A DNA stretch of 64,000 bases from Owenia fusiformis (GCA_903813345.2 CAIIXF020000007.1:25283564-25347563), one strand, 5' to 3'; positions 24,401 through 36,955 are shown, counted from the first letter of the stretch. Made by a program: numbers and translations. The notes: generated by a model not told the origin, from the sequence alone.

Positions 24401-26058
24401 GATAGTTTATTAGTGTTCCTTGACATTTCATTCATTCAAAAGCATGATCTAGTATATTAAATTCACATTGATGGACATCATGAATTATCAATATTTCTGG
24501 TTTCATTCAACCTTTTACTGTACTCCTACTTAATTTGGTGCTACTAATTATTTTGGTGGATTTGCTGCTTTGAACAATTGACCTTTTGCGATCAGAATTC
24601 AGGAATTTTGTTTATGGATACTGTTGTCACGTATTTCGTCTTATTGGTATGACGTCATATAGAAATGATATTAGACATGATGGAATCACGAAATGGCGGA
24701 CACGTGGCAGTTTTGAGCTAAAAATATTGTCGTTTCTTATATAAAAACCATGGGTCGGATATTTACCAGGTATGCCTATTTGACTAGATCATGAGTATGT
24801 CTATATATATGCGAAGTTTGGGTGAAATTCATACTAAACATCGATGCCTATAAGCGCCCCCCGTTTTTGTCAAAATCGGGGGGCGCTAAACCGCTATCTA
24901 AATCATGTCAGTAAGACCTTAGACTTGGTATGTGCTTAGCATGAATGTTGATCTAGTCAAATAGAACGCTTTCGTGAAAAATAAATCAATAAAGCACATA
25001 ATATAGAAGATAATCTCTCAAAATCAAGCATCTAAAGCTGTGTGACCTAATTGTGACGTCACTAAAAGACAGAATCCATTCGGTGATCGCAAATCATCAA
25101 TTGGCAGCTACTTAACTTGGCAGATTTGCAGTATTGAAAAATTTGGCTGATCTTCAAAATTGAAAAATCTGGTGAACTTCAGAGGATGCACTTATGAGCC
25201 AAAATTTATCCTTGTTGCTATCTATCTGTTTGATAGTTCTTTTTAAGTAGTCGAGAATGGAAATATTGTTGTTTCTATTGTATGATTAAAATGGCTGCCA
25301 AATACAGTATGGTTTTACCAAAATGAACTGTTGGACATGTTATGTATTATTGGGTTCATTGGAGTTTCTGCAAACAGGCAAAATGTATGAAAACAACAGT
25401 AAAAAGATGATTGAAACTTATAATTTTAACATAGAGAGTTTGGTAAAAAACAACTAGAGAAATCGCTTTTTGCATTCTGCATATGAATATGAAACCCCTG
25501 GATCATTGCAAAGCCATAAGGCAATTCAAATCATTATGCAATCTGAAAATGCAATATAGATTTACTCAATAATACAGTTTTGATCTCTAACGACTGTTTC
25601 ATATCTGCAAGAACCAAAATTCCAAGTGCGATACTTGGAACGAATATGGTAGCCTTGATTGCCAAAAATATACTTGGTCTATTGCTAGGCAACTGAAATA
25701 AATGTGAAAAATAGCAGAAACAGTGAAGCAATCAATACAAGAGGAGGCTGAGGTCATGCTTGTTATGGTTAACTCTTAAACTCCTAGATGTCTGATCTTG
25801 CCATTACTGTTTTCATATTTCTTTCCCAAAACAAGAAAATAACATTGTTTATGAATTAAAATAGAGAATATATACTGTAATATGGAGACATTTTGCGAGG
25901 TACATGAACATGTATATCAAATGAACAGAGATGGGCTTTATGAATTATCCATATTTCTGGTTTCATTCAACTTTTTATGGCTTTATCAAAAGGACCATTT
26001 GCATGTGACTGATTATTGGTTTTGACCGTTGATGTCAATTTGAGTTTTGTTTGTATTT
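21434..26058. other. Noncoding stretch, probably TRAK 5' intron
   Basis: No ORF is recognisable. It contains a dispersed core repeat (23011-23074), a foldback element with a GC-rich hairpin (about 24650-25070), and an ACTGTACTCC fragment at 24519 related to the MITE at 58.2 kb. The first exon and promoter of TRAK may lie here or further right, but I cannot place them. Confidence 0.45.
24650..25070. mobile_element. Foldback MITE with GC-rich central hairpin
   Basis: CTATTTGACTAGATCA at about 24776 pairs with TGATCTAGTCAAATAG at about 24948. TGACGTCA-type motifs lie near both outer ends (24651, 25057). The centre, 24854-24886, is a 10-bp perfect GC stem (GCGCCCCCCG with CGGGGGGCGC) around a 13-base loop that can itself pair further. 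This GC content is exceptional here. No ORF. Confidence 0.6.
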
Positions 26059-26890
26059 ACAGTAAAACCTGCGAACAGGGAATGCTCTTCGGACTGGAGG
26101 AAAGTTTCCTTGTTTAGAGGTTTTCCCTATAGAGAGGGGCCACACTTTCAGCAAACTCAGAATTGCCGAATAAGCATTTTTTGTATATATTTGGGCATTT
26201 ATTGATTTTACCAATGCAGACTCCATACTTGGTTGCTAGAACTTTGTTTTGACATCTTGGAAGATGTATGAAGGTCACCCACCTCCCTCCTTTAGCTGAG
26301 GGTAAGGAGCATTCTCCTGATGTTGATTTTAGCCGCTGCTGCTGGCGTATGATGATGTCTAGTTGAAATTGTTGATAGATTTGGCTCAACATGACACATG
26401 TACTTATCTGTTATCTCCATAAAACAATTGTGCCAATCCCTAGATTATCAAAACTGATTTGATGCAATTATGTTTATTGAAAGGAAGAATTAGTGTCATG
26501 ATAATTAGTAACAAACAGATTAGTATTAGTTTTAAAATATATCAGGGTAATTAACAGTGGGTGGGATGCTACATCTTGTAAACAATTGGCTTATCTTAAT
26601 CTCAATCATATTAATCCAAGCTTTTTAGAATCAGATATTGGCTTAAGACTTTCACACCTCTGAAGAATAATGGAATATACAGTGTCACCAATATTCCATA
26701 TTCCTTGTTCACAGGTGAATTTTCATAATTTTCACAAAAATAGTGTTCCTTGTTCCCTGTTCACAGGTTTTCCCTACAGAGAGGGTCTGTTAACATGTAA
26801 GTCAATGGAAAAATATTTGGTTCTTTTGAAAAGCATTCCTTGTTCGTAGGTTTTCCCTACAGAGAGGTATTCCATCGGACAGGTTTTACT

Positions 26891-27858
26891 TTGAAGAACA
26901 CATTAACAGTATAATTGTTAAATGTAACAGGATGTTGAACCCACTTATGGCACTAAAACATAACTTAAGATCACAACATCTAGAGAAGATTTATATGGCA
27001 TTTATACTACCTCACTTAGAATATGGGAATATCATTTTTGATTGTGCAAACTTAAATTTACTTTCTAAATTGGATAGTATTCAGTATAGGGCAGCATTGA
27101 TTGTCAGTGGATGTACCCAAGGTACAAATGCAACCAAAGTCACCTCATGCTTAGGTTGGAGGTCCCTAGGGGCCAGGAGGGATGAAAAGAAACTATTGTT
27201 TACTTATGACGTCATAAATAACAACAAAATGCCTTCCTATGTAAACCAGGCCTTTTCTTTATATAGAAATCATAATGTAATGAATAATGGAAATCGGTTA
27301 CGCAGAGTCAGATCTTTTAGAATACCAGCTCACTGTAAGGCCAAGATCAGAAAGGGTACAGTGATATCTTGTATAACAGCATGGGAGAAACTGCCTGGTG
27401 ATTTGAAAGCTATCCAATCTAGAAATTGTTTTAAGTTTAACCTGAGGAAACATATTCAAAATTCTAAAATAAAGCTACCTACTCCAAAATTGCATCTTGA
27501 TAGGAAGACTGAATCAACTTTGAATAAGACTCGATGTGACTTTATTTTTAGGCAGCATTTATTCACACATAATTTTAGAAACATTGATATTCCAAGTTGT
27601 AATTGTGGCTTTAGATCACAGTCTACAATGCACCTATTATTACACTGCCCTCTATTCATTGTTCAGCGAAACTTGTTTTTGGAAGAACTTGGGGAACTGC
27701 CATCCTTTGATTTAACCGTGTTTGGTCAACTCAGACAGCAAGACAGGGTAAATTATTTGTTATACGGTGATTGCTCATTATCGTATCTGACAAATCAGAA
27801 AATTGTTGAAATGACTGCAGGTTTTCTGCAGTTAATTGTTACTATTTTAAATGAGTAA
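26891..27858 (+). pseudogene. LINE ORF2 C-terminal fragment (reverse transcriptase end)
   Basis: About 320 codons, open from the truncation point; the first Met is at 26932. The N-terminal 60 residues (Ile-Tyr-x-x-Phe-Ile-Leu-Pro-His-Leu-Glu-Tyr-Gly-Asn) match the region after the reverse transcriptase catalytic core, where the thumb lies. Near the C terminus a Cys-x-Cys-Gly with a downstream His-Leu-Leu-Leu-His-Cys-Pro forms the Cys/His cluster found at the end of CR1, L2 and Jockey-like ORF2 proteins. The endonuclease and the catalytic YxDD part are missing. It is dead on arrival. Clade is not determined. Confidence 0.85.
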
Positions 27859-28035
27859 GTTTTTATTTTTATATACTGTTCTGCATTACCGAGTTGATCC
27901 TTAAATCTCATTGCAACTTCACTTTACATTATATAAATTCTTGACTACCAGGGCCAATAATGCATTGCTTCGGCCCTTGCTGTGTTTGTAATTTGTTTTG
28001 TTTAAATGATAATAAAAAACTTTAAACCTAAAAAA
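26891..28035 (+). mobile_element. 5'-truncated non-LTR retrotransposon
   Basis: The direct repeat ACAGGTTTTACT flanks it at 26879-26890 and 28036-28047, a 12-bp target duplication typical of LINE insertion. The coding frame is open right up to the 5' junction, so truncation happened on insertion. The 3' part is a roughly 180-base UTR containing AATAAA near 28010 and an A-rich end. Confidence 0.88.
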
Positions 28036-28048
28036 ACAGGTTTTACTG

Positions 28049-29859
28049 TATACTCTAAAAATAATTGTTTATTTTTTGGTAATCTGTCAGAAAAGCCATT
28101 TTTCATATGAATCTTTTTTGCAATGGCAATATTCCAAAACTTAAAAAAAGAAATTCTAAATATGAAAGTCCACATTCATAGCCAGCAAGAATAGTCCCAA
28201 CAATTTCATGAATTGAAACATATCCATAGTTTAATAATATATGAGCCGGGCCATAGGAAAACCGGTCTTATCACAAAAATGTAAATTGTGCTACAGAGCC
28301 CAAAATGTGCCCAACATTAAGAGGAAAATGTGCTAAATTCAAATCCGACTTTCTGTTCTGCTGGTCTATATATGCAAGGAAAAATTATTAAGACATAAGC
28401 CATGCCTCATTTGAAAGGTCTCTTTGTTCTTTTTAAGATCATTTTTTTATTTCTATAATTTTATTTTAAATTTTTTGATATCACGTCATATGGATCGGAT
28501 ACGATTTTAGTGGCGTATGATCTTATGTTGGTTTCCCCATATATATTTAGTATCCATTGGATAAAATATGATATTACATAATAACAATCTCTATTTTCAG
28601 CTCGCATAAGCCAGTGGACAAAGCATGGCCAGAAAGAATTCTTCCAGTTAAATAGCTAATAAATGGTAAGTGTACAATTCATATTTTATTTAATTTCAAT
28701 GTACCTTGGCCCTTGTGGTTTGGGGACCATATATCCACATTCAATAAGTGATCTCCCAGTATTGAGCAACTGGGCTGTATCCCATTGAAAATTTGAAAAT
28801 GGTGCTTACCTAAAATAATGGTCATTAGAGACAAATATCAGAATAGAAGAAAAAGACATGAAACAGTAAAAATTAAAATATCACAAAAAATCATACTCGC
28901 ATTATTTCATAACACATAACACAACATAACCACTGAGATGTCCTTTGAGCAAACTCTATGTCCCATTTGCCCCCCCCCCCGCCTGTTTGCCTTAAACCAT
29001 TACAATATCCACCTTCTTATATTTCTTATAATTTACCTTTTTGGTGATTTAAGAATTGAGAACCTTATATGTATATTGATTGTACTTGAAAAAATAAGGA
29101 TAAAAAGTCTTGAATCAAAACTTTGTATTACCCTAGTCTCCATCATAGAAAAAAGAATACAAGATATAAGATAGAGGGTTAAAGACAATAAGATAGAGGG
29201 TTAGAGACCATAAGATAGAGGGTTAGAGAAAAGGTTTAAACAGCACCATTTCCATCTATCTTCTGCAACAAGTAACAAAAATACTTCTTTTTGAGGAAAC
29301 CAAACATCAAAGTACTAGTTCTAAAACCAAATTCGTGTTGAGCAACAATTTAGGAAGATAATCAATGCAATACTTCTTGTAAATGCTATTTATATCTCAC
29401 ATCTGTCTACAAGAATTTCAGAACACAATCTGGGTATATTCACATTGAGATAACATTCATCTTTGTTTTTTCTTCATTTAAAGCAGTCTTTACTGTCTTA
29501 AACTGTAATAGCCCAGAAACCAAGTCATGGATGTTGCTTTTTAAAATGAAAAAGAGTGGAATTAGTAGGAAATATTATTTAATAATTCAAAATGGTCAAA
29601 CAGATATTGGGGGAACGATCAGATTATTCTGCGTTCAATGCAGCAAGAGACCTAACCCAGGATGTAAAAATTAATTTTAAAGAAACATTCTGAAAATAGC
29701 TATCATTTCCAAAAGTGTTTTTGTTTCTACAAAAGAGAGCTACCTAATTTACTGGGCTGGAATAATCAGAAAATAAAAATAAAATGGAATTTATACAAAT
29801 GTAAATCTTCCTTGTAGTTCATCTGTACTAAATGTCTGCTGTTGGGTAACTCTATATCA
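28049..29859. other. Noncoding stretch
   Basis: It contains an exon-like segment at 28600-28669, a poly-C run at 28971, a 24-bp tandem repeat at 29167-29229 and a minus-orientation core repeat at 29536-29575. No supported protein. Confidence 0.5.
29167..29229. repeat. 24-bp tandem repeat
   Basis: Three copies of ATAAGATAGAGGGTTAGAGA plus four variable bases. Confidence 0.85.
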
Positions 29860-32800
29860 CACTGTTCCACAACTGGATGACTCTAACTGCAGTTAGCTTC
29901 ATTCAAGATGGTGGACAAAATTCGTTCGTTTTCGATAAATCTCCAATTACAGCCAAACCAAGCTGAATCTTGATCCCAAAAGTTTCGCCATGCAAACTAA
30001 AAAATATATAATTGTAAACAACCACAAATCAAGGCTCAAGCACCCGCGATATTAGAGAAATTGAAAGAAAACGGCTTCACTTAGAATGACTCTAACTGAG
30101 GTTGATAAGAAGCTAACTCCAACACAGATTTCACCATTGATGACTCTAACTGAATGGAGATTTATAATGGGCTATACAAATTAACAATAAGCAGTTCCGT
30201 AACCAGGGGAAGCTGGAGGTTCGGTAGTTTCCCCCTCCCTGGCCAGAAATTATTTCAAATTCCCGCAGGTTTTCACCACTCTGAGCACTTTTCGCACGAT
30301 TTTCTAAACAAAACTATCAAAAAGCACCCCCCCCCCCCGATTCAAATAGCACCGGAGAATATTATCATTCTAAATTGTAAGCGAATGATGGATAAAAAGG
30401 GTTTCTTTTATCGTGAAGCAACAATATTGTATACAATGATGTAACAACCTGAATATTGAAGACATGCAGTTAAAGGCAATGTTCATTTTTATTTGTTCAG
30501 TCAGTGCATTATCAAAATAATATAAGTGTATACGGTTTACTAAATTATTGCTTATGACAGAATTCACCTTCTTATTATCCCTTTTTTAAACTTCGAACAC
30601 ATTTCCTTAATTAATTCGATTATTTGTGAGAGACTGTGTTTTGCCATACGCACTGGGCTTTGTCTTGTTATGTAACCACGTGACCACAGGTGATGTCTTC
30701 CCATGATACTGGTGGTTAATTTTTCTGTGTAAATATTAAGTAGTTGGTGTGGTGTATAGTGTTGGGAGTGGTGGCTTAGACCATGTCTTGAGACATTACC
30801 TTTTATGGACACGCATGGTCATGCAATCTGTGTCAATTGGTTAGAGGTCTCGTTGATTGGACCTGGGAGATATGGTCTAGTATCTAAGTTTCCCCAAACC
30901 ATTGTCAGTTCTTATGTGACAGGTAGAGTATATTTAGTTGATCCTAGGATGATGCCATTAGTGGTGACATCTCCTATTGTCATTAATGTAGAGCGGCCGG
31001 ACATCTCGATCCTGTTGCGGATCCTCTCCCTTATATGTTGGTCATAATAAGGGCCCGAGATGTTTCGAACTCATGGGGGTATTCCATGATATGTTTCTCA
31101 TCAGCGGCCAAAGAAAAAAGGTTAAGAATATAGTGAGGGCTACTTTTTCCTGTTCAGGTTACGCGTTTCGCGGGATTGTTATTGGTTTCTAGAGAATGTT
31201 GTTTTGCTGGGTTAGGTTTTGTTTTGGGATTGTCTCCAGTTGGAGACAGTTAGTTGGGTGCTAAGTAAATTGGTATCATAGTTTGGTTGTGTTTGTAGAT
31301 TGTGCCTGATTGTATTTAATAGTGTAATTTAATTGATTTAGTATTGGGTTGTGACTGACTCTGTTACTGTGGTTGGTGTCAGGTTGTGTTGTAATGATTC
31401 AACAATGGGTTGATTTGAATTCGGTCTCGTTGGCTATGTTGTATTGTGTTGGTTTGTTGTTTGGTTGTGTTCCATTGTGTTAGTTTGATAGTCGATTGTG
31501 TTTTGGTGGTTGTTTGTCTGGTTGAGCCTGGATGTGTTGTGTAAGTTTGGTATCGGGTTGTGTCTCATTAAGTTATGTTAATTTCAAAGTGGTTGTGTTA
31601 TGTTGTAATTGTGTTGTGCTGGTCGGTAGCGGGTTGTGCCCAGTAGGATGAAGTATGTGGTTGTGTCAGATTGTGTTGCGTGATTGGTGTTGTTTTCAGA
31701 GAGTGTTGGTTGGGTGTTTTTGTGTTCCAGTTCGGTTGTGCCTGATTGTGTTTTGATTGTTTTGTGTAAAATTGTGTTGTTCTTCGTCCATTATGGGTTG
31801 TGTTTTGGTTTTGTTGTTTTATTATTTGGTTGTGCCAAATTGTGTTGCGTATATTTGACAATTGGTTGTGTTTTCGGAGGTTAAACTAAGGTTGTAGTAT
31901 TGGGTTGTGTCGTATTGTGTTGTTGGCTTGTAGTTGGGTTGTGTCTGGTTGTTTATTTAGCCTGGTTTCGAGTTGTGCCTTATTGTGTTATGTTAATTTT
32001 AAAATGCGTTGTGTTATGTTGTGATTTTGTTATGCTGGTCGGGGGGCAGGTTGTGCCCAGTCAGGTTAGGTATCTGGTTGAGTCCGATTGTGTTATGTGG
32101 TTGGTTGTGCCTGATCGTTAAATGAGGGGTGGTGGCGGGTTGTGCCCGATTATGTTAAGATAGGTGGTCGGTTGTGCCTAGTCGGGTGAGTTTATTTGGT
32201 TGTGTTCGGTTGTGTTGTGTGATCTCTCTGTGTTGGGGTTTTAGTTTGGTTGTTCCTATCCGTTGGAGTCTGGTCTCTGTATCTGTCTTCAGTAAACCTA
32301 AAATAAGAATACTGCAATGTTCCATGGTGGCGTTTTTTAGTTACAGGTCGTGTAGACCATTCTTGCTTGACTAGCAAAACATTGACTTTCGGACGTTTGC
32401 GGCATTTCGCCTTTTACATCATATACTTTAATCCTAGAATACTTACAATATTTTACCATACCGTAAGCCTATTCATTTGGCCATTCAATCGTAAACTAAA
32501 TTTTGTCTTGAAAAAGTAAATTTTCTAGATTTGTTGAAATTTCTACCAGAATTTGTCTGCTCCCCCTCCGTCCAATTTCTACGATCACCGGCCATGGGAT
32601 TGAATAGAAACTCACTCCATGTCAAAATACAAATGGCTACAACCAATAACAACAGTCAATAACATTTAGATATCTTATAACAACAGACAGGGCCGTCCAT
32701 ATATTCATCCCATTGAGTTAGCTTCATTCCCCGTTTCAGTTAGCTTCATTCCTACGTCATCACTAACTTCAGTTAGAGTCATTCTAAGTGAAGCCGTTTT

Positions 32801-33008
32801 CTTTCAATTTCTCTAATATCGCGGGTGCGTGAGCCTTTATTTGTGGTTGTTTACAATCATATCTTTATTAGTTTGCATGGCGAAACTTTTGGGATCAAGA
32901 TTCAGCTTGGTTTGGCTGTAATTGGAGATTTATCGAAAACGAACGAATTTTGTCCACCATCTTGAATGAAGCTAACTGCAGTTAGAGTCATCCAGTTGTG
33001 GAACAGTG
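29860..33008. mobile_element. 3.15-kb element with about 270-bp terminal inverted repeats
   Basis: It starts CACTGTTCCACAACTGGATG and ends with the exact complement. The inverted arms run through about 29860-30120 and 32735-33008 with few mismatches. ATATCA occurs directly on both sides (29854-29859, 33009-33014), a 6-bp target duplication. Arms contain repeated GACTCTAACTG and AGTTAGCTTCATTC motifs. There is no transposase gene inside; the interior holds a Family-B MITE (about 30195-30345) and the G/T-rich module (about 30800-32290). Non-autonomous; 6-bp duplication and long inverted repeats recall Polinton-type ends, but no Polinton gene is present. Confidence 0.85.
30800..32290. repeat. 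G/T-rich module, copy 1
   Basis: The plus strand is strikingly G/T-rich and C-poor from 31190 onward, built from degenerate units like GGTTGTGTCTGATTGTGTTG with TTAGTTTGACATTGGGTTG spacers, about 45-60 bases per unit. A less skewed 350-base leader (about 30805-31110) matches 51915-52150. Long open frames on both strands are by-products of low complexity. Confidence 0.8.
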
Positions 33009-35163
33009 ATATCAAAGACCAAATGTTATTCAAGACCACTGTTATGATAACAAAGCATTATTAATGCCCACTGTTACGACAAAGCAATATTAAGGCCCAC
33101 TATTATTATATCACTGCTGTTTTAACAGAAGACTGTTAAAAACCACTGTTATTTCATAGCACTCCTAATGACCACTGTTATTTTTTAGCACTGTATCACT
33201 GTTATTTCATAGCAATGTCAATGACCAATGCTTCGTAAAATAGGAGGGGATATGTGCAAGCATAAGTTTGATGGTAGAGCAAAATATGTAATACAGAATT
33301 CCAATAATAAAATGGATTGCTTGTACATTATTATGATCAGGCTGAGTGATGTTAATCAAGCGCTTATTCACAAATCAATTTTGTTATGAAAGAAAATCGA
33401 TTTAATATAGACTATAGGAAGTATTTAGTAATTATGATGTACCCTTTTCTAGTAAAGATCCCCCCTCCTCCCTAAAAATAACACTAAGCTTTTTCTATAT
33501 TCATTTTCTGATTGAAAAATTGGGTTTAGATCGATATTACAAATAAAGAAAGACATTAAGGTGGCTAGAATATGACACATTTTGGTCTCATATGTAAAGG
33601 GTCCAAGTTAATCAGCCAGATTTCTCATTCTATCCAGCCAACCTTAAGGTTTTAATGCAACGAGACATACCTGTCTGTATTGGCCGCTATCATTTTATTG
33701 TCTATCTCTATATGAGTATTCCTTACTATCTTATCATTAGGTAATAAGATACCATCTTTGATTATCTTACTCGGTTTGTATATTTCATTGACCATCTTGA
33801 ATTTACTTTCGTTTCAGTTTGTTTCAATGTACCTGAAACTGTTTCAACATAACTGTATTGTTCTGTTGGATGGCAGTTAAAATACCTCATTTCTATGATT
33901 TCAACATAGGTCATTTCGCCTCTGTAATTTTGCAATAAAAAATGTTCATTTATGTTACACGTGTACTAGACCAATAGCATTTCAGTTCCTGATTTAACCG
34001 GTGTTCAAAAAATCCCTCCTTGATTAAGATATGGTTTCTCTTTCATTTTTAAATAAAGAGATCCAAGATTTCTACATTGGCTGAGACCAACTTTGGAATA
34101 ATTTAGACTAATTCTTGGATGCCAAAACCAGGATTACGTGCAATTTTTCACATAAATGGAGAATGTCCAAAACTGACTTGAAATTGACACTTTAGGCATA
34201 CAATTATTCAAACAGAAATGTTCATCCAATATTTACATTTTTACTTTATCTAAATCGCTATCGTGTATTCTCTTCAAGGTAGCATTGGTGACAGTCAACA
34301 GAGAAAAAAAACTCCCATGTCTAAATCTTTCCTTTGGTCATGCCCATTTTACACTTTTTTGAAAACGAAATCAAATAGTATCGGATTTTCTAGCATTTCT
34401 CTTTAATCTAGTATGTCACTCATATTTCTGTTTACTTTATTGCTTGTTGATTGCACTCTTTCCTATTCTATTTTGCATTTTCAAATTTGACCACTCTGGT
34501 ATTTTTCTCTTGGGCGATCATGGCCATTTACACAATTCTTCCCAAAACTAACTAATCTTTTTGTTTAGATTTTTATAATCTTTATATCAAATAAAATGGT
34601 TCAGTAAGTTAATGCTCCTATGTGTAAAATTATTGGAAACTATTCATGGGTTAGATAAAAATACAAATGTAAAATTCAATTTGAGATGATCCTTAATTTA
34701 TTGAATATTATACTGGTATATATTTTCATATATATAGGTTATTTACTGGGAGGGCTTGACTATGGGTTTTATTCCAAGGGACAATATGATATTGACCTTG
34801 AGCATTATGATATTGACACTCAGTTGCTGCGCTCCCTCAGTCAATATCATATATTACCCTTCGGGGACAATACAACTTTTTCATGTAATGCAATTCAATA
34901 CAATTTTTATTCCTTCATATTTCCCTGGGAAAAAAGTAGTATTATGGAATAAATTATTTTATAGAATGATTAAGATATTGAGGCTTTTCATTTGTCTTCA
35001 GGTTTGCCCCAAAGTCTGAACTTAAATAAAAAAATTAGTCAGAAACAATTTTGTGGTACTATTCAGTATTTCAATATTCATCTACTATATATTGCTAAAT
35101 ACATGATTAGCTATTTGTTACTGTTGAAAAGTACAGTGCCTATAGCCTACACCTCTGTTATAT

Positions 35164-35297
35164 CTGGGTCACATTTGCTCCAATTCATCAGCCAGCGCGG
35201 GCTGATTGAGTATCCTGTTCACAAATGTATTCAATTTTGAACAGAATACACAATCGGCCGAGCACCGGCTGATGAGTCGCAGCAAATGTGACCCAGG
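35164..35297. mobile_element. Palindromic MITE, 134 bp
   Basis: CTGGGTCACATTTGCT on the left pairs with AGCAAATGTGACCCAG on the right. Inner blocks TTCATCAGCC with GGCTGATGAG, and GTATCCTGTTCA with TGAACAGAATAC, continue the palindrome to a short loop. Confidence 0.8.
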
Positions 35298-35690
35298 CAT
35301 TAGTAGATCACCTTCATAAGTGGAACACTTATGGTCACATGACCAACTGACTTAAATGAACCTCTAAAAGTGAACACCTCCCAAGTGAAACACTTTGAGG
35401 TCCTAAAGGTGTTCCACTTACATAGGTTGGTTCCACTTAAACACATTCCCTTGTGCCTAAACAATAGTCACCACTCCAAGTATTCTCTTTGCATATATCA
35501 CATTTTCTCTCAAAAAACTAGAACTTGCACAAAGTGTCCCAATCTTAACTTTCTCTTGGCATAAGCAAACACATAAAAAGCCCCCTAACACCTAGACATT
35601 GTATGTTTACGTCATAACAGTGGGTCGTAGTAATGGAGGACCATAATGAACATTTGAAACATTTTGGTGAGTTTTCATGTTCAAATCCTA

Positions 35691-35818
35691 ATATAGACCT
35701 CAGAGCAGGGGTAATATTGTTGAATACAGCCCTTAGGACTCGGGGTACAGAAAATGTTTGTGCCAAGTCATGCGGTGTATATTCAACAATATTAACCCTG
35801 CTCTTCAGTCTATATGTC
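35691..35818. mobile_element. Foldback hairpin, about 38-bp arms
   Basis: The left arm 35691-35729 contains GCAGGGGTAATATTGTTGAA; the right arm about 35778-35818 is its complement with a few mismatches. The loop is about 48 bases. Two opposite-strand ORFs overlap it and are not credible. Confidence 0.8.
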
Positions 35819-36955
35819 TTAATTATGGAAGGGGTCGGGATGATAGATACGGTTTATTCATGTAAGATCATTATTTGGGATATTGGGTTTTGTTTTCTAG
35901 TGACTGGTTAAATTTCTTATATTCCTTTTGTAAGTTCATGCTTTTTGTACTTTAAATTTTACGCTTATGACACCTGTGCTCATAGATTCACGTGTGCATA
36001 TGTCACACCTGCATGTATGTAGGTACCAACCTCAAATCAATTTGAACTTTAATTAATACTAATGATAAAGCAAACTGACTAAAGGGTAATGCAACACATG
36101 TACAGAGTCACATATACAAATGTAATGTACTTTTCTTCATGATCTGAAGTACCAGATAGTGCACTGTTTTTAGAATGAATTGTAGTTCTGTTGAATATAC
36201 ATGTAGTTTGGCATCAATTTTCTTCTATCTGATCATACCCCCATACTAACTAGATCTTAACAGAATGTGTGCATTTCATGTTTCAGCTAATCATACCGCC
36301 GAGTTTGCAAATAAATATAGCCCCGCAATAGCTATAATACCACTGAGTAAACTCAAGGTATCATCGGATCTAACCTGCACCCACGCCCCTTTCTCATATC
36401 TATTTTTCAATCATTGAGAGAATGGAAGGGGAAATATCAGGTGGGCTTAATGAAAGACTATGTTAGACACCAATTGCAATATATCAATTATCTAAAATAG
36501 CATATGAAAAAATCAAAATCTGATGCAATCCATTCAATGATTTCCTCACATTAGAGCAACTAGATTCTGCACCCTATTTAAACTGGTTTCATCATGTCAA
36601 AAGGGTGAAATAATCAGATATTCAAAGCCAATATTCAAACCCAAACTCAATCCAAATTCAAGCTGCAGATACATTAAGATTTAGCTCACTATTAAGAAAA
36701 AACTAAGTAGATCACTGGCTTTTATAATGGTTACCTATATCTAGATGCTTCATTGGAATAAAAATAAACTACTTTTTGTCACTTGTCACGTTTAAAGGAT
36801 AAAAAATTTCAGCTGAAACGTGACTTAAAATGGACAGAATATTTAAGTTTGCCCATTAAAAATAATTATGATCAAATTCAGTTATAAAGTAGAAACCAGT
36901 TCAATCGAGAAAGAATTAAATAAACAAACACTACATATTAATTAGTCAACTAACA

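Larger units (their letters stand above)
26059..28048. mobile_element. ACAGTAAAACCTG MITE, split by a LINE insertion
   Basis: Left end ACAGTAAAACCTG at 26059 and right end CAGGTTTTACTGT at 28037 are inverted copies. Internal GTTTTCCCTA-AGAGAGG motifs recur at 26120, 26767 and 26850. Such ends are common in short pogo-like elements of invertebrates (inference). The LINE at 26891-28035 lies inside the right terminus, so the pre-insertion element was about 845 bp. Confidence 0.7.
33009..36955. other. Noncoding stretch rich in palindromic elements
   Basis: It begins with degenerate tandem units built on CCACTGTTATTTCATAGCA (about 33030-33235), then AT-rich sequence with a core repeat at 34429-34493. 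Three palindromic elements follow (34783-34865, 35164-35297, 35691-35818). No protein is supported; ORFs around 35.5-35.9 kb run through hairpin arms. Confidence 0.55.

Noticed and set aside
24854-24886. Bacterial-type terminator
   Set aside because: A GC stem with T-rich loop resembles one, but the context is an animal foldback element and there is no upstream gene.
31598-32377. Several ORFs on both strands in the G/T-rich module
   Set aside because: Low-complexity Val/Leu/Cys/Gly or Thr/Asn/Gln peptides follow from base skew; no start context, domain or conserved pattern.
29860-33008. Polinton/Maverick
   Set aside because: Size and target duplication are suggestive, but there is no polymerase, integrase, ATPase or capsid gene and the ends do not start with AG.
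35691-35818. MicroRNA precursor
   Set aside because: Arms are too long and symmetrical and lack the usual bulges; better explained as a foldback element unless small RNAs are found.
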